Part shown: positions 27,514-35,066 of the stretch, piece by piece
How the letters are laid out: every line of letters starts with the position of its first letter
Position numbering within the stretch: the stretch's first letter is position 1
DNA from: an uncultured Pirellulaceae bacterium
GTDB taxonomy: Bacteria; Planctomycetota; Planctomycetia; Pirellulales; Pirellulaceae
DNA length: 37,650 nucleotides
Assembly (NCBI GenBank): GCA_937921995.1
Contig: CAKZVF010000079.1
Location: 1-37,650 of the forward strand
Direction of reading: 5' to 3'
The notes under the pieces: generated by a model
The model's database searches: none
What the model saw: the letters and a program-made list of their open reading frames with translations, nothing else
What the model was told of the DNA's origin: nothing
Translations under genes and position numbers: made by a program

Positions 27514-27984
27514 TTACGAATCCTTAAAACTGTCTCGCATATTGCGCACCCGATCGTGCCCCGCCTTGACGATGGCGTATTGCCGAGTCAGCACGTCATT
27601 AACCGCACTTCCGGCGGTGTCTTTGAGTACCTCTTCATAGGCCGCCTTGATGTGGTCTTCGCCGCGTTCGGCTTCGCATAGAACCGGAAATACTTTCTCG
27701 CCATTGATAACAGAACGTACCTTAATCCACGCCCGGTGTACGGCAGCCATCATTGAACCATCTTGTTCGGCCTCCTCGCCGTTGCAATGAACATAGTTTT
27801 GAAGTTCCCTCGCCAGATCAGATCGCTCATTGGCCAATTCGCGGAACAGCGTCTGAACCCGCAGGTTATTGATATCTTCGGCAGCTTCGCGGAAGCCATT
27901 GAACGCATCGGTGTTGTACTGAATCAACTTCTGCAATCCTGCAATAGTTGACTCATTTAGATTCGCTTTTGTTTCAACTTTCAT
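27514..27984 (-). CDS. DUF2383 (PA2169-type) four-helix-bundle protein
   Basis: 156 residues from the ATG at 27984, with AAGGAAGGGAA upstream. It is all-helical and ferritin-like in pattern: TIAGLQKLIQYNTDAFNGFR, AAEDINNLRVQTLFRELANE, RSDLARELQNYVHCNG, and ERGEDHIKAAYEEVLKDTAG. These match the PA2169/DUF2383 family, which is commonly stress-induced and of unknown biochemical role. The conserved Glu/His pairs could bind metal, as in ferritin-like relatives. A strong sigma-54 promoter is at 28060-28075, divergent from csrA. Confidence 0.88.
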   Translation of the reverse strand: MKVETKANLNESTIAGLQKLIQYNTDAFNGFREAAEDINNLRVQTLFRELANERSDLARELQNYVHCNGEEAEQDGSMMAAVHRAWIKVRSVINGEKVFPVLCEAERGEDHIKAAYEEVLKDTAGSAVNDVLTRQYAIVKAGHDRVRNMRDSFKDS

Positions 27985-28059
27985 TTGTAATTTCCCTTCC
28001 TTTTGTAAATTGGTCGACAACTATGCGACTCCAGCCGCAGGTCGGATATGAAAGAGGGT

Positions 28060-28075
28060 CGCAAACAACATGCCA
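28060..28075 (-). promoter_or_regulatory. Sigma-54 promoter of the DUF2383 gene
   Basis: The minus strand reads TGGCATGTTGTTTGCG, with TGGC at -24, TTTGC at -12 and correct 10-bp spacing. The predicted start is near 28049, about 64 nt before the ATG at 27984. Confidence 0.78.
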
Positions 28076-28249
28076 AAGGCTTAACCTGAATCGAGACGCC
28101 AAAAATCCCCGCGTAGAGGTGTGGACGGTGCAGCGCGGTGGTTGCGCGGCGGTCGTAATGGTGGCTGTTACAGCAAACGCGGTGACGCCAAAATGGCATT
28201 TTGTTCTCGGCGATTCCCAATGTTAATCGCCATCGTACGCGGCGTCTGC

Positions 28250-28266
28250 TGATCGACCAGCGATCA
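28250..28266. promoter_or_regulatory. Candidate enhancer dyad (copy 4, perfect inverted repeat)
   Basis: TGATCGACCAGCGATCA is a perfect 6-bp inverted repeat (TGATCG/CGATCA) with a 5-bp spacer and fits TGN2CG-N5-CGN2CA. It lies 174 bp from the DUF2383 promoter and 184 bp from the csrA promoter. Nothing else recognisable is in the 546-bp gap 27985-28530. Confidence 0.65.
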
Positions 28267-28450
28267 TAATCCGCCTTCAATGTGGTCTTAGAGCAACCAG
28301 CCCACATAAACGGATGAGTCGTTGATTCACCGGCATGCTAGCGAAATTCCAGCACACCGGGTTATCCAGAGAATCTAGCGAATGATTTCTTGGCGTCTAT
28401 TTGTCCGGCGGCTGAAACTGGCATTCAGTTTTTAAATGGTTTTGAAATTT

Positions 28451-28466
28451 TGGCCTCAAGTTTGCT
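28451..28466 (+). promoter_or_regulatory. Sigma-54 promoter of csrA
   Basis: TGGCCTCAAGTTTGCT has TGGC at -24 and TTTGC at -12 with exact spacing. The predicted start is near 28477, giving a leader of about 54 nt to the ATG at 28531. Confidence 0.75.
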
Positions 28467-28530
28467 ACATCACGTCTCACGCCTGAATCACTTTCTGGCA
28501 TCAATCACATTTGTCGAAAAGGATATCGCT

Positions 28531-28752
28531 ATGTTAGTACTTTCCCGTAAGCAAGATGAGGAGATCGTATTTCCTGAACTTGGAATCACCGTTCAAGTTA
28601 TCCGCACCAAAGGAAATCAGGTACGACTTGGTATCAAAGCACCATCGGACATTCGTGTTCTTCGTGGCGAGTTGGCGTTTGAGACTGATGCCACTACGCC
28701 AGTCACAATGCCGATGAACGAACATCCGATGCAGGTTCAAGTCGCTTCTTGA
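28531..28752 (+). CDS. csrA: Carbon storage regulator CsrA
   Basis: 73 residues from the ATG at 28531, preceded by AAAAGGATATCGCT. MLVLSRKQDEEIVFPELGIT and VRLGIKAPSDIRVLRGEL are the conserved beta strands of CsrA, with the C-terminal RNA-binding Arg in IRVLRGE. It is a dimeric RNA-binding protein that blocks or stabilises mRNAs carrying GGA motifs. It does not sit with flagellar genes (fliW, flgL) as in many bacteria. Here it stands alone within stress genes, behind a sigma-54 promoter and a dyad shared with the DUF2383 gene. Confidence 0.96.
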   Translation: MLVLSRKQDEEIVFPELGITVQVIRTKGNQVRLGIKAPSDIRVLRGELAFETDATTPVTMPMNEHPMQVQVAS

Positions 28753-28837
28753 GCCGGCACTGGAATATCAAGTTGCAAATCCCCGGCTACTGATGACATT
28801 CATGGATTCGATTGTCGTCACGAAGATCATGGCCTGG

Positions 28838-28864
28838 TGAACGTCTTTAGGATGAATACGTTCA
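28838..28864. promoter_or_regulatory. Variant enhancer dyad upstream of the DUF2945 gene
   Basis: TGAACG (28838-28843) and CGTTCA (28859-28864) are perfect inverted halves of the TGN2CG/CGN2CA type, but 15 bp apart rather than 5, a difference of about one helical turn. A separate 16-bp perfect palindrome, TGACCAAGCTTGGTCA, follows at 28906-28921. Both lie in the 356-bp gap before the DUF2945 gene and upstream of its sigma-54 site. Confidence 0.4.
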
Positions 28865-28992
28865 CGCCCGCGGATCCGAGTCTTCTCATCCGCTCTCTCT
28901 CGATCTGACCAAGCTTGGTCAAGATCCCCTCACGACGTTTCTCGAGGTATTCGCCGCGATCGAAATCCTGCGTCTATCGCCGCTAATTAAAA

Positions 28993-29008
28993 TGGCATGG
29001 AAAGTGCT
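28993..29008 (+). promoter_or_regulatory. Sigma-54 promoter of the DUF2945 gene
   Basis: TGGCATGGAAAGTGCT has TGGC at -24 and GTGC at -12 with correct spacing. The predicted start is near 29019, about 90 nt before the ATG at 29109. Confidence 0.6.
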
Positions 29009-29108
29009 CCTCTAGTCGTTTTCGCGGTCGACGATTTGTCTGGGCAATTGGGCAGCTAATTCCGCATGTTAAACATTCTCAGCACAAAATAAGTACTCAG
29101 GAGAACAC

Positions 29109-29327
29109 ATGGCTGATAAATTCAAAGTCGGTACTAAGGTGAAGTGGAATTGGGGCAATGGAACGGGGCAGGGGAAAGTGTCCGAAAGCTTCACCGAAAA
29201 AGTGACCCGCACCATTTCAGGCACTGAGGTCACTCGCAACGCAACCGAAGATGAACCTGCCTACTTGATCCAACAGGAAGACGGTGCTCAGGTGCTCAAA
29301 TCTCACTCGGAAGTTGAAGCAGATTAG
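29109..29327 (+). CDS. DUF2945 (hypervirulence-associated TUDOR-type) small protein
   Basis: 72 residues from the ATG at 29109 after a strong Shine-Dalgarno (TCAGGAGAACAC). ADKFKVGTKVKWNWGNGTGQ, GKVSESFTEKVTRTISGTEV and PAYLIQQEDGAQVLKSHSEV match the DUF2945 family, a small beta-barrel related to Tudor folds. Many bacteria keep it among stress-induced genes. The DUF1295 gene begins 84 bp downstream and may share its transcript. An imperfect hairpin (CGCGTG / CACGCG) lies between them. Confidence 0.92.
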   Translation: MADKFKVGTKVKWNWGNGTGQGKVSESFTEKVTRTISGTEVTRNATEDEPAYLIQQEDGAQVLKSHSEVEAD

Positions 29328-29411
29328 TCTCTAAATTTTCGCGTGCGTGTAAATGATCACACGCGACTGCTGTAACGTAGATTGTTGTCACATACTTTTT
29401 AGAAAGCGCCG

Positions 29412-30233
29412 ATGCCCGACCCAATACAATTCAATTTGTTCCTCGCGGCGGCGATCGTGTTGACGCTGGTTTATACCGTCTACGTGATCCATTTGATCAT
29501 CGACGACGCCAGCATTATTGATCTTGCTTGGGGCGGCGGTTTTGGCTTGGTCGCGATTGGTCTTCTAATCGTGGCCGATCCCAAAACGAATTTCAATGTA
29601 CTGCTGGCCCTGCTGCCCATCATCTGGGCGATACGTTACACGACCTTCATTTTCTTGCGGAATTGGGGCGCAGGCGAAGACGACCGATACACCGACCTCC
29701 GCCAGCGGGTGAAAAAGAAGAAAATCCCTTGGCCACTGTTTTCCTTCTTCGGCGTGTATGGGTTTCAAGCATTTGCGATGCTACTGGTTTGCGTTCCACT
29801 GATCGTCGGCATGGCAGCGCCAAGTTCTCAAACACTGGGTTGGTTGCCGCTGGTGGGGCTTGGCGTTTGGATCGTTGGATTCCTCTTCGAGGCCGTCGCC
29901 GATCTGCAACTGGAGGCGTTCAAGAAAAAGCATCGCGACTATGATGGGCCGTACTCTGAAAAGCCGCTGTTAACGACCGGGCTTTGGAGGTTTACACGAC
30001 ATCCGAACTATTTTGGTAATGCGTGTATGTGGTGGGGAATAGGTTTGATTGCCTTGTCAGCACCCTACGGCTGGATTGGTTTGATAGGTCCTGCCTTCAT
30101 GAACTTCGCGCTGGTCTATCTGACGGGAAAGGCGAACAACGAACGGAAAATGAGCAAACGTCCCGCCTACCGAAAATACGTTGAATCTACGTCCGGTTTT
30201 TTCCCGCTACCTCCAAAGCGATCGTTGCAGTAG
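29412..30233 (+). CDS. DUF1295 membrane protein (steroid 5-alpha-reductase-like fold)
   Basis: 273 residues with about seven hydrophobic helices. Conserved motifs are SIIDLAWGGGFG near the N-terminus, RNWGAGEDDRY, and the C-terminal LWRFTRHPNYFGNACMWWG with KRPAYRKYVESTSGFFPLPP. These match DUF1295, related to the NADPH-binding end of steroid 5-alpha-reductases and isoprenylcysteine methyltransferases. It is probably a lipid-modifying inner-membrane enzyme. The substrate is unknown. No sigma-54 site is seen in the 84-bp gap before it, so it may be co-transcribed with the DUF2945 gene. Confidence 0.92.
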   Translation: MPDPIQFNLFLAAAIVLTLVYTVYVIHLIIDDASIIDLAWGGGFGLVAIGLLIVADPKTNFNVLLALLPIIWAIRYTTFIFLRNWGAGEDDRYTDLRQRVKKKKIPWPLFSFFGVYGFQAFAMLLVCVPLIVGMAAPSSQTLGWLPLVGLGVWIVGFLFEAVADLQLEAFKKKHRDYDGPYSEKPLLTTGLWRFTRHPNYFGNACMWWGIGLIALSAPYGWIGLIGPAFMNFALVYLTGKANNERKMSKRPAYRKYVESTSGFFPLPPKRSLQ

Positions 30234-30280
30234 TCGATGAGGCCACGGATCCAGCAGCACCATTAAACGTCGACGTGGCC

Positions 30281-30490
30281 TTAGACAAGATCGAGTACTA
30301 ATTGTGCCAATCGCGATTGCATTAACTTACCGACGACGATTCGTTTTTCGCGTTCAGAATCGTCCCAACTGTTTCGAAGTGCGGACTGCCGATCCAAAAT
30401 GTTGTGGTTGGCGATGAGCCAAGAAGAGCTTTCAAAATTTGCGGTGGCGATCGGCTGTGAGTGATTGGGCGTACTGGATGTGAAGCTCAT
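30281..30490 (-). CDS. Small hypothetical protein behind a sigma-54 promoter
   Basis: 69 residues from the ATG at 30490, preceded by AAAAGGAACCAAG. The sequence (MSFTSSTPNHSQPIATANFE, ending GKLMQSRLAQLVLDLV) has no membrane helix and no family I recognise. Two things support it as real: a good ribosome-binding site, and a consensus sigma-54 promoter at 30638-30653 on the same strand. It is convergent with the DUF1295 gene. An 8-bp inverted repeat (AGGCCACG at 30240, CGTGGCCT at 30274) lies between the stops and may help end transcription. Confidence 0.55.
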   Translation of the reverse strand: MSFTSSTPNHSQPIATANFESSSWLIANHNILDRQSALRNSWDDSEREKRIVVGKLMQSRLAQLVLDLV

Positions 30491-30637
30491 CTTGGTTCCT
30501 TTTCAATTTTAACTTCGGTGTTCGGCGGCGATGGACGCGAGGAGTTTGACCATGAATTCTGCCAGGCATCCGCCGACCAGCCGCCGTCACTTAGGGGATT
30601 CATGACTTCGGGAATTTTTCATTTGTTTTTTTTGAAA

Positions 30638-30653
30638 AGCAATTGCCGGGCCA
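30638..30653 (-). promoter_or_regulatory. Sigma-54 promoter of the 69-residue protein
   Basis: The minus strand reads TGGCCCGGCAATTGCT, with TGGC at -24, TTGC at -12 and exact spacing. The predicted start is near 30627, about 137 nt before the ATG at 30490. A partial dyad (TGATCGCACGAAAACCA, six of eight fixed bases) lies 74 bp upstream at 30728-30744. The rest of the 344-bp gap 30491-30834 shows nothing else. Confidence 0.65.
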
Positions 30654-30834
30654 ATTCGGGAAAATCAACCATGCTTTTTAACGCCGCAGAAATCTTAGAG
30701 CTTCACCGCGCAAATCAGCTCTGTCATTGATCGCACGAAAACCAGCCTGGAGGGAATTCATCCAAACGTAATCTTCCGGGCTAAATGGCCGCGCCCAGCT
30801 TCGTGATTTAAATCAAAACCAGAAAAATGGCCGA

Positions 30835-32190
30835 TCAAACCATTTGCCTAATATTTGATGTGAAAGTCGGAAAAGCCAGCAGAGTCGACTTCAGATCGCG
30901 TGCGGTCATCTCGCCACGCATCGCAACGGCAAACAGATTGATCATCTCTGAAGCCGCCGGCCCGAAAATGTGAGCCCCAAGAATTTTGTCAGTTTTGTTG
31001 CAAATGATAATTTTGTACGCCGCGTGCGATTCGCATACTTTTCTTACCGATCCCCACAGTGACATATCGCCGGACTCAACACTAAAATCTTCCCGCGCTT
31101 CGGAGGCCTGTGTTTCGGCTAAACCGACCGCTGCGATCGGCGGAACCGTAAAAGCGACTTTGGGAATCGGGCCGTAATCAGGAATCTGCGGTGCGTTTTG
31201 GCTGATGGTCGTCGCGATCGCAAACCCTTGCTGATTCGCCGTCGGTGTCAGCCGCGCTTTGTCCGTTGCTGCGCAATCACCGGCAGCAAACACGATCGGG
31301 TTGGAACTACTTCGCAAATACTCATCCACCGAAACTCCTTTTCGCCGATCAAATTGTACGTTTCCTTTCTCCAAGTCCAATCCATCTAAATTGGGCACAC
31401 GCCCGGCACCGTGAACGACCAGATCAGCGGTCACCGTTTGAGCTTCACCATCACGCTGGTAGCTTACTTCGAAGCTGCCGTCATCGAGCGATTTAACGCC
31501 GGTGACTTCCACTGAGCACTGGATGGCAATTCCGATATCAGCCGCCTTTTCCACCAGTTTTTCCACAGTAAAAGCATCGAATCCCGTTAGGATCCGCTCG
31601 CCGCGTTGCAGAACAGTGACGTCGCAGTCCGCATGTCGCGCGACGGTTGCAAATTCCATTGAGATGTAGCCACCCCCGACGAACACCACGCGCCGAGGCA
31701 GCGATTCCAGATCCATAAACTGGTCGCTCAACGTCAAATATTGTGATCCCTCAAAATCTAATTCCGCTGGCTTGCCACCGGTCGCGATGAGAATGTTCTG
31801 CGCGGAAAAGTGGGTGCCATCGACGTCCAGAACGTTTTCGGAGATGAATTTTGGGCAGCCTTCGATCGTCGTGATGCCGGCGTCTTTGAACTTTTCAACC
31901 GACGACTGAGGAACCGGTTGCGTGAAGGTGTTCTTCCATTTGAGCAGGTTGGCCCAATCAATTTTAATGTCGCCGACGTTACACAGTTTTCCGTTGCCTC
32001 GGCGTGCGGCGTCTACGATTTCGGCGGCGTGGACGAATACCTTTTTCGGATTGCAGCCGCGGAGGGCACAGTTGCCTCCGAACATTCGGGATTCTGCGAT
32101 CGCAACGTTAAGCCCCGACTCGGCACACTTCATCGCCACACGCCCTCCCGAAGGGCCCGATCCGATGACGAACAAATCAAATGATCTCAT
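30835..32190 (-). CDS. FAD-dependent pyridine nucleotide-disulfide oxidoreductase (glutathione-reductase-like)
   Basis: 451 residues from the ATG at 32190. A start at 32208 adds six residues. The FAD motif GSGPSGG is at 10-16. The redox-active disulfide C41-A-L-R-G-C46 sits in FGGNCALRGCNPKKVF. The NAD(P)H motif is VVFVGGGYISMEFATVA, and the second FAD motif is VFAAGDCAAT. It is close in plan to glutathione reductase and dihydrolipoamide dehydrogenase. The C-terminal dimer motif, which should read HPTxxE, reads FPTFTSNIRQM here, so the usual catalytic His/Glu pair is absent. The substrate is therefore uncertain. A sigma-54 promoter is at 32286-32301. Confidence 0.9.
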   Translation of the reverse strand: MRSFDLFVIGSGPSGGRVAMKCAESGLNVAIAESRMFGGNCALRGCNPKKVFVHAAEIVDAARRGNGKLCNVGDIKIDWANLLKWKNTFTQPVPQSSVEKFKDAGITTIEGCPKFISENVLDVDGTHFSAQNILIATGGKPAELDFEGSQYLTLSDQFMDLESLPRRVVFVGGGYISMEFATVARHADCDVTVLQRGERILTGFDAFTVEKLVEKAADIGIAIQCSVEVTGVKSLDDGSFEVSYQRDGEAQTVTADLVVHGAGRVPNLDGLDLEKGNVQFDRRKGVSVDEYLRSSSNPIVFAAGDCAATDKARLTPTANQQGFAIATTISQNAPQIPDYGPIPKVAFTVPPIAAVGLAETQASEAREDFSVESGDMSLWGSVRKVCESHAAYKIIICNKTDKILGAHIFGPAASEMINLFAVAMRGEMTARDLKSTLLAFPTFTSNIRQMV

Positions 32191-32285
32191 AGTTTTCTCG
32201 TCTCCCATTTTTCGCTAAACCCGCAAAAGACTTCCGCTTTCATTTTGTCTCAAACCAAGATTGAAACAGATGGCTTGTAACAGAA

Positions 32286-32301
32286 AGCAATCCCCGCGCC
32301 A
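32286..32301 (-). promoter_or_regulatory. Sigma-54 promoter of the disulfide oxidoreductase
   Basis: The minus strand reads TGGCGCGGGGATTGCT, with TGGC at -24, TTGC at -12 and correct spacing. The predicted start is near 32276, about 85 nt before the ATG at 32190. Partial dyads upstream are TGAGCGCTGCGGAACCA (32477-32493) and TGAACGTATCGCAACCG (32457-32473), each six of eight fixed bases. The remainder of the 509-bp gap 32191-32699 shows only an unconvincing 89-codon frame at 32348-32617. Confidence 0.65.
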
Positions 32302-32699
32302 GGGCGAGCCGAAATCCTCTGAATCACCGGAAGTTCCGTTTTACTTATTATCTTGCTGAGGCTGGTACGGCTGATGCGGATTGGCAACCCAAGCACAGAA
32401 TGGTCGTGAAAAACCGATTGGGATTGTCCCGGCGTTCGTTAAAAGTCACTTCCTGTTGAACGTATCGCAACCGACATGAGCGCTGCGGAACCAGATAGAT
32501 TGTAGGTCCGGTTGACGATCGCGTTTGGATATCACTTGGCCTGCCAAACGCCGCTGTCCTAAACGTCCCGGCAAGCAAACTAGATCGCACCTGCGGGCCA
32601 GTAAATCCTTCACTCACTTATGGTTTGTTTGCCAATTGTGACAGTTCTTATCACGAGAGTGTTGAGTCAATGGTTTTTGCCGCTTGTCGTACGGCTCCT

Positions 32700-34415
32700 T
32701 CAAAACGGCATGTCGTCCCAGTCGTCTTTCGAATTGGCAACCGGTGTTCGCAGACGCTCTGACAGTCGGCTTTGGAAACTAGCGACGCGAGCAACCAGAT
32801 CAGGAAACTGCTCGGCTGCTGATTCCAGAGCCTCTGTTAAAAGTTTCGTGCTGTCGGGCAGGTCGACTGGTTCCGATTGACGGTAAGCGGAAAAGTCTGT
32901 GTTCAGCCGCCGGATTAGCTCCTCAGGTGCACCGAATTGCTGGAGCTCAGAAATGATCTCGGCCAACAGAAAGGCCAGTCGCAGGTTGCCAGTGTCGCCG
33001 CCAAGTGACGCAGGGAACGGTTGGTCGGTTGTGTTGCCTGAATTCCAGACCGATTCAAATTCATCGGAGTCTTGCCGGTCGGCAGTTTCACTGCGTTCAC
33101 GATCTTCGCGATCCCAACGGGCCGACAATTGGGCAAACTCCTCCTGTTGAGCTTTCCAATCTTCCCGTTTCTCGTGCATCGAAAACGCGAACTCGTCGTC
33201 TAATTCCAAACGATGCCCGTCGATAAACGCAAAACTGGGACCAAACATTCCGTCAGCACTCATGTTACAAATCGGGCAGTCGCAATCAATGATGTGCTGC
33301 TCGGATTGACGCTCCGACATGCCGACGATTTCGACACCCGCCCCGCGCGGAACACGGCGGCGACTGCACTCGATGATAAACTTCGGAGGTGAACCTCCTT
33401 CGAACGGATCTGCCCACCATTGAGTTTTCACGTCGGTCAGGAAGGCAGCCAGATCCGACCGCGTAAGATCGGACGCTTGATTCTTTACCGGTTGCGGAGT
33501 CTCTGATTTTGTTTCTAAATTCAAGTCTGCTTGATTTTTGCACCAAAACCAAGCGGCTGAAATCAATTCGCGACAAAGATCAAAATACATCGCCATTTCT
33601 TCACGGCCGATCGGGCCATTGAGATAGCCCACGACGTCGGTAGGGCTGGCAACCAAGGATCCGCCGCCACGCTCAAATCGCATGCGCTGTCCAGCAACAA
33701 GTTTTTCCAACCAGTCGCGTCCGCCATGTAGCATCTGGCGAGGATACATGCCATCAAGATCGGCTCTCGGGGTCATCAACCACTGGCGATGAACTTCGAT
33801 CGTCAACTGATAGAACGGATCGCGATTCGAGTCGACATCTGAATTAGCCAATCCAAAGGCTTGCTGCCCTTCCTCGGAATCGGCGATGGCCAAAACACGA
33901 CTGGCAATGTCTTCAATCAGTGGTTTACCAAATAGAACATTCCGGTCGACAACTGGAACGTTGATCGGCGATTGACGGACTTGGTCAACGACGTCCACGA
34001 TGTCCAGATCGACTTGTTCGTGCAACTCCCACCACGGTGCCAAATGCACGCTCAAGGGGTCCTGCTGCTTGCCGTTTTCGTTGATGTGCATCGCGAAACA
34101 GGCATCACGCGTTATCTCATGGAAGGTCTTGCAGGTCACGATCTTTTTCTGCGTCAAATCTAGCACAACCCAACCAACGGATTCTCGAAGCGCGTCGATC
34201 GTTTCTTCGCGCTTGGCGATTTCAAGAGGAAGATTACTTGCAAACTCCGGCACGACGCGCGTTGTATAGCGCGGCCAGTAAGCCATCATCTCATCCCAAT
34301 CCAATGGATCTTCCGATGCAACGGCGATCAGCGTTATCGCCGTGTCTTCATCCAACAAGCCGCAACGACAACCTGCTGAATCAAAAACAGCAACGCAAAT
34401 TGATGGGTCTTCCAT
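32700..34415 (-). CDS. Large hypothetical protein with CxCxxC motif
   Basis: 571 residues from the ATG at 34415, chosen because AGAAGGAA lies about 10 bases upstream. It is soluble and acidic. The N-terminal part (SICVAVFDSAGCRCGLLDED) is followed by DEMMAYWPRYTTRVVPEFA. A likely metal site, IIDCDCPICNMSADGMFGP, lies near residue 400. The next stretch is highly charged and helical (EKREDWKAQQEEFAQLSARW). I do not recognise a family. It follows the 193-residue gene at 34485-35066 by 69 bp on the same strand and probably forms a two-gene unit with it. The two may be an accessory module because they lie next to a tRNA remnant. Confidence 0.75.
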   Translation of the reverse strand: MEDPSICVAVFDSAGCRCGLLDEDTAITLIAVASEDPLDWDEMMAYWPRYTTRVVPEFASNLPLEIAKREETIDALRESVGWVVLDLTQKKIVTCKTFHEITRDACFAMHINENGKQQDPLSVHLAPWWELHEQVDLDIVDVVDQVRQSPINVPVVDRNVLFGKPLIEDIASRVLAIADSEEGQQAFGLANSDVDSNRDPFYQLTIEVHRQWLMTPRADLDGMYPRQMLHGGRDWLEKLVAGQRMRFERGGGSLVASPTDVVGYLNGPIGREEMAMYFDLCRELISAAWFWCKNQADLNLETKSETPQPVKNQASDLTRSDLAAFLTDVKTQWWADPFEGGSPPKFIIECSRRRVPRGAGVEIVGMSERQSEQHIIDCDCPICNMSADGMFGPSFAFIDGHRLELDDEFAFSMHEKREDWKAQQEEFAQLSARWDREDRERSETADRQDSDEFESVWNSGNTTDQPFPASLGGDTGNLRLAFLLAEIISELQQFGAPEELIRRLNTDFSAYRQSEPVDLPDSTKLLTEALESAAEQFPDLVARVASFQSRLSERLRTPVANSKDDWDDMPF

Positions 34416-34484
34416 TTGATGGGTTCCTTCTGGTGATGGACGTTGCAAATGACGTGGATCGAGAGACGCGTTTGGTGAACTTAC

Positions 34485-35066
34485 TTATTCATTCCCTTCT
34501 TCCTCAGGGCTGTTTCCCAGGGCGTCGCCGAGTTGGGTCATGAAGAAGTTCATCTCGTTTCGATTTTGCTGATGCTGTTCTTGCCACTGCTCTTCGGTCA
34601 ACTCAAAAGCTCTTTCGCCGATCCGCTGGACCTCCAGAGAAGTGCTTTGGACGACCACCCGACCGTTGCGGTTGCTGAACCATTCTAAGTACAAACACTT
34701 CGACCACGTGTAGGGCGGCTTCTCTCCGGCCGTCAAACGCTCAACCAGCTCTCGTTCGGGAATATCAAAGTGCTTGACCATCTGATCGGCGGTGATGTCG
34801 CCGACATGTCCGGATTGATCAGGGCTGATGCCTGTGTAGTCCGGCGGAGGATCGCCATCGTAGTCCTTTTCGTAGTCCTTTTCCAAAGCCGGCATCACAC
34901 GCTTGATTCGAAATTTCCAACCGGCGAGATCTGGGTGGCAGTTGCCCGCCAGTTTTAGCTCCAAGCGGTCTTCAAATCCGTCAAGCTCCAACCAGCCGAC
35001 CGTCCAGCCGAGTTGCGTGTTATCCAATTCGCCCGCTCGAACCAGGCGTTCGGGTCGCCAAGCCAT
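34485..35066 (-). CDS. Hypothetical protein, first gene of a two-gene unit
   Basis: 193 residues from the ATG at 35066 (MAWRPERLVRAGELDNTQLG). It is rich in Trp and acidic residues with no signal peptide or membrane helix: WTVGWLELDGFEDRLELKLA, HPDLAGWKFRIKRVMPALE, then YTWSKCLYLEWFSNRNGRVV. The beta-rich pattern would suit a small binding domain. The C-terminus is glutamine- and glutamate-rich (TEEQWQEQHQQNRNEMNFF). No family is recognised. It lies upstream of the 571-residue protein on the same strand. Confidence 0.7.
   Translation of the reverse strand: MAWRPERLVRAGELDNTQLGWTVGWLELDGFEDRLELKLAGNCHPDLAGWKFRIKRVMPALEKDYEKDYDGDPPPDYTGISPDQSGHVGDITADQMVKHFDIPERELVERLTAGEKPPYTWSKCLYLEWFSNRNGRVVVQSTSLEVQRIGERAFELTEEQWQEQHQQNRNEMNFFMTQLGDALGNSPEEEGNE

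Noticed and set aside
32348..32617. 89-codon minus-strand frame
   Set aside because: It lies in the control region of the reductase, crosses partial dyads, and has no ribosome-binding site or homology I know.
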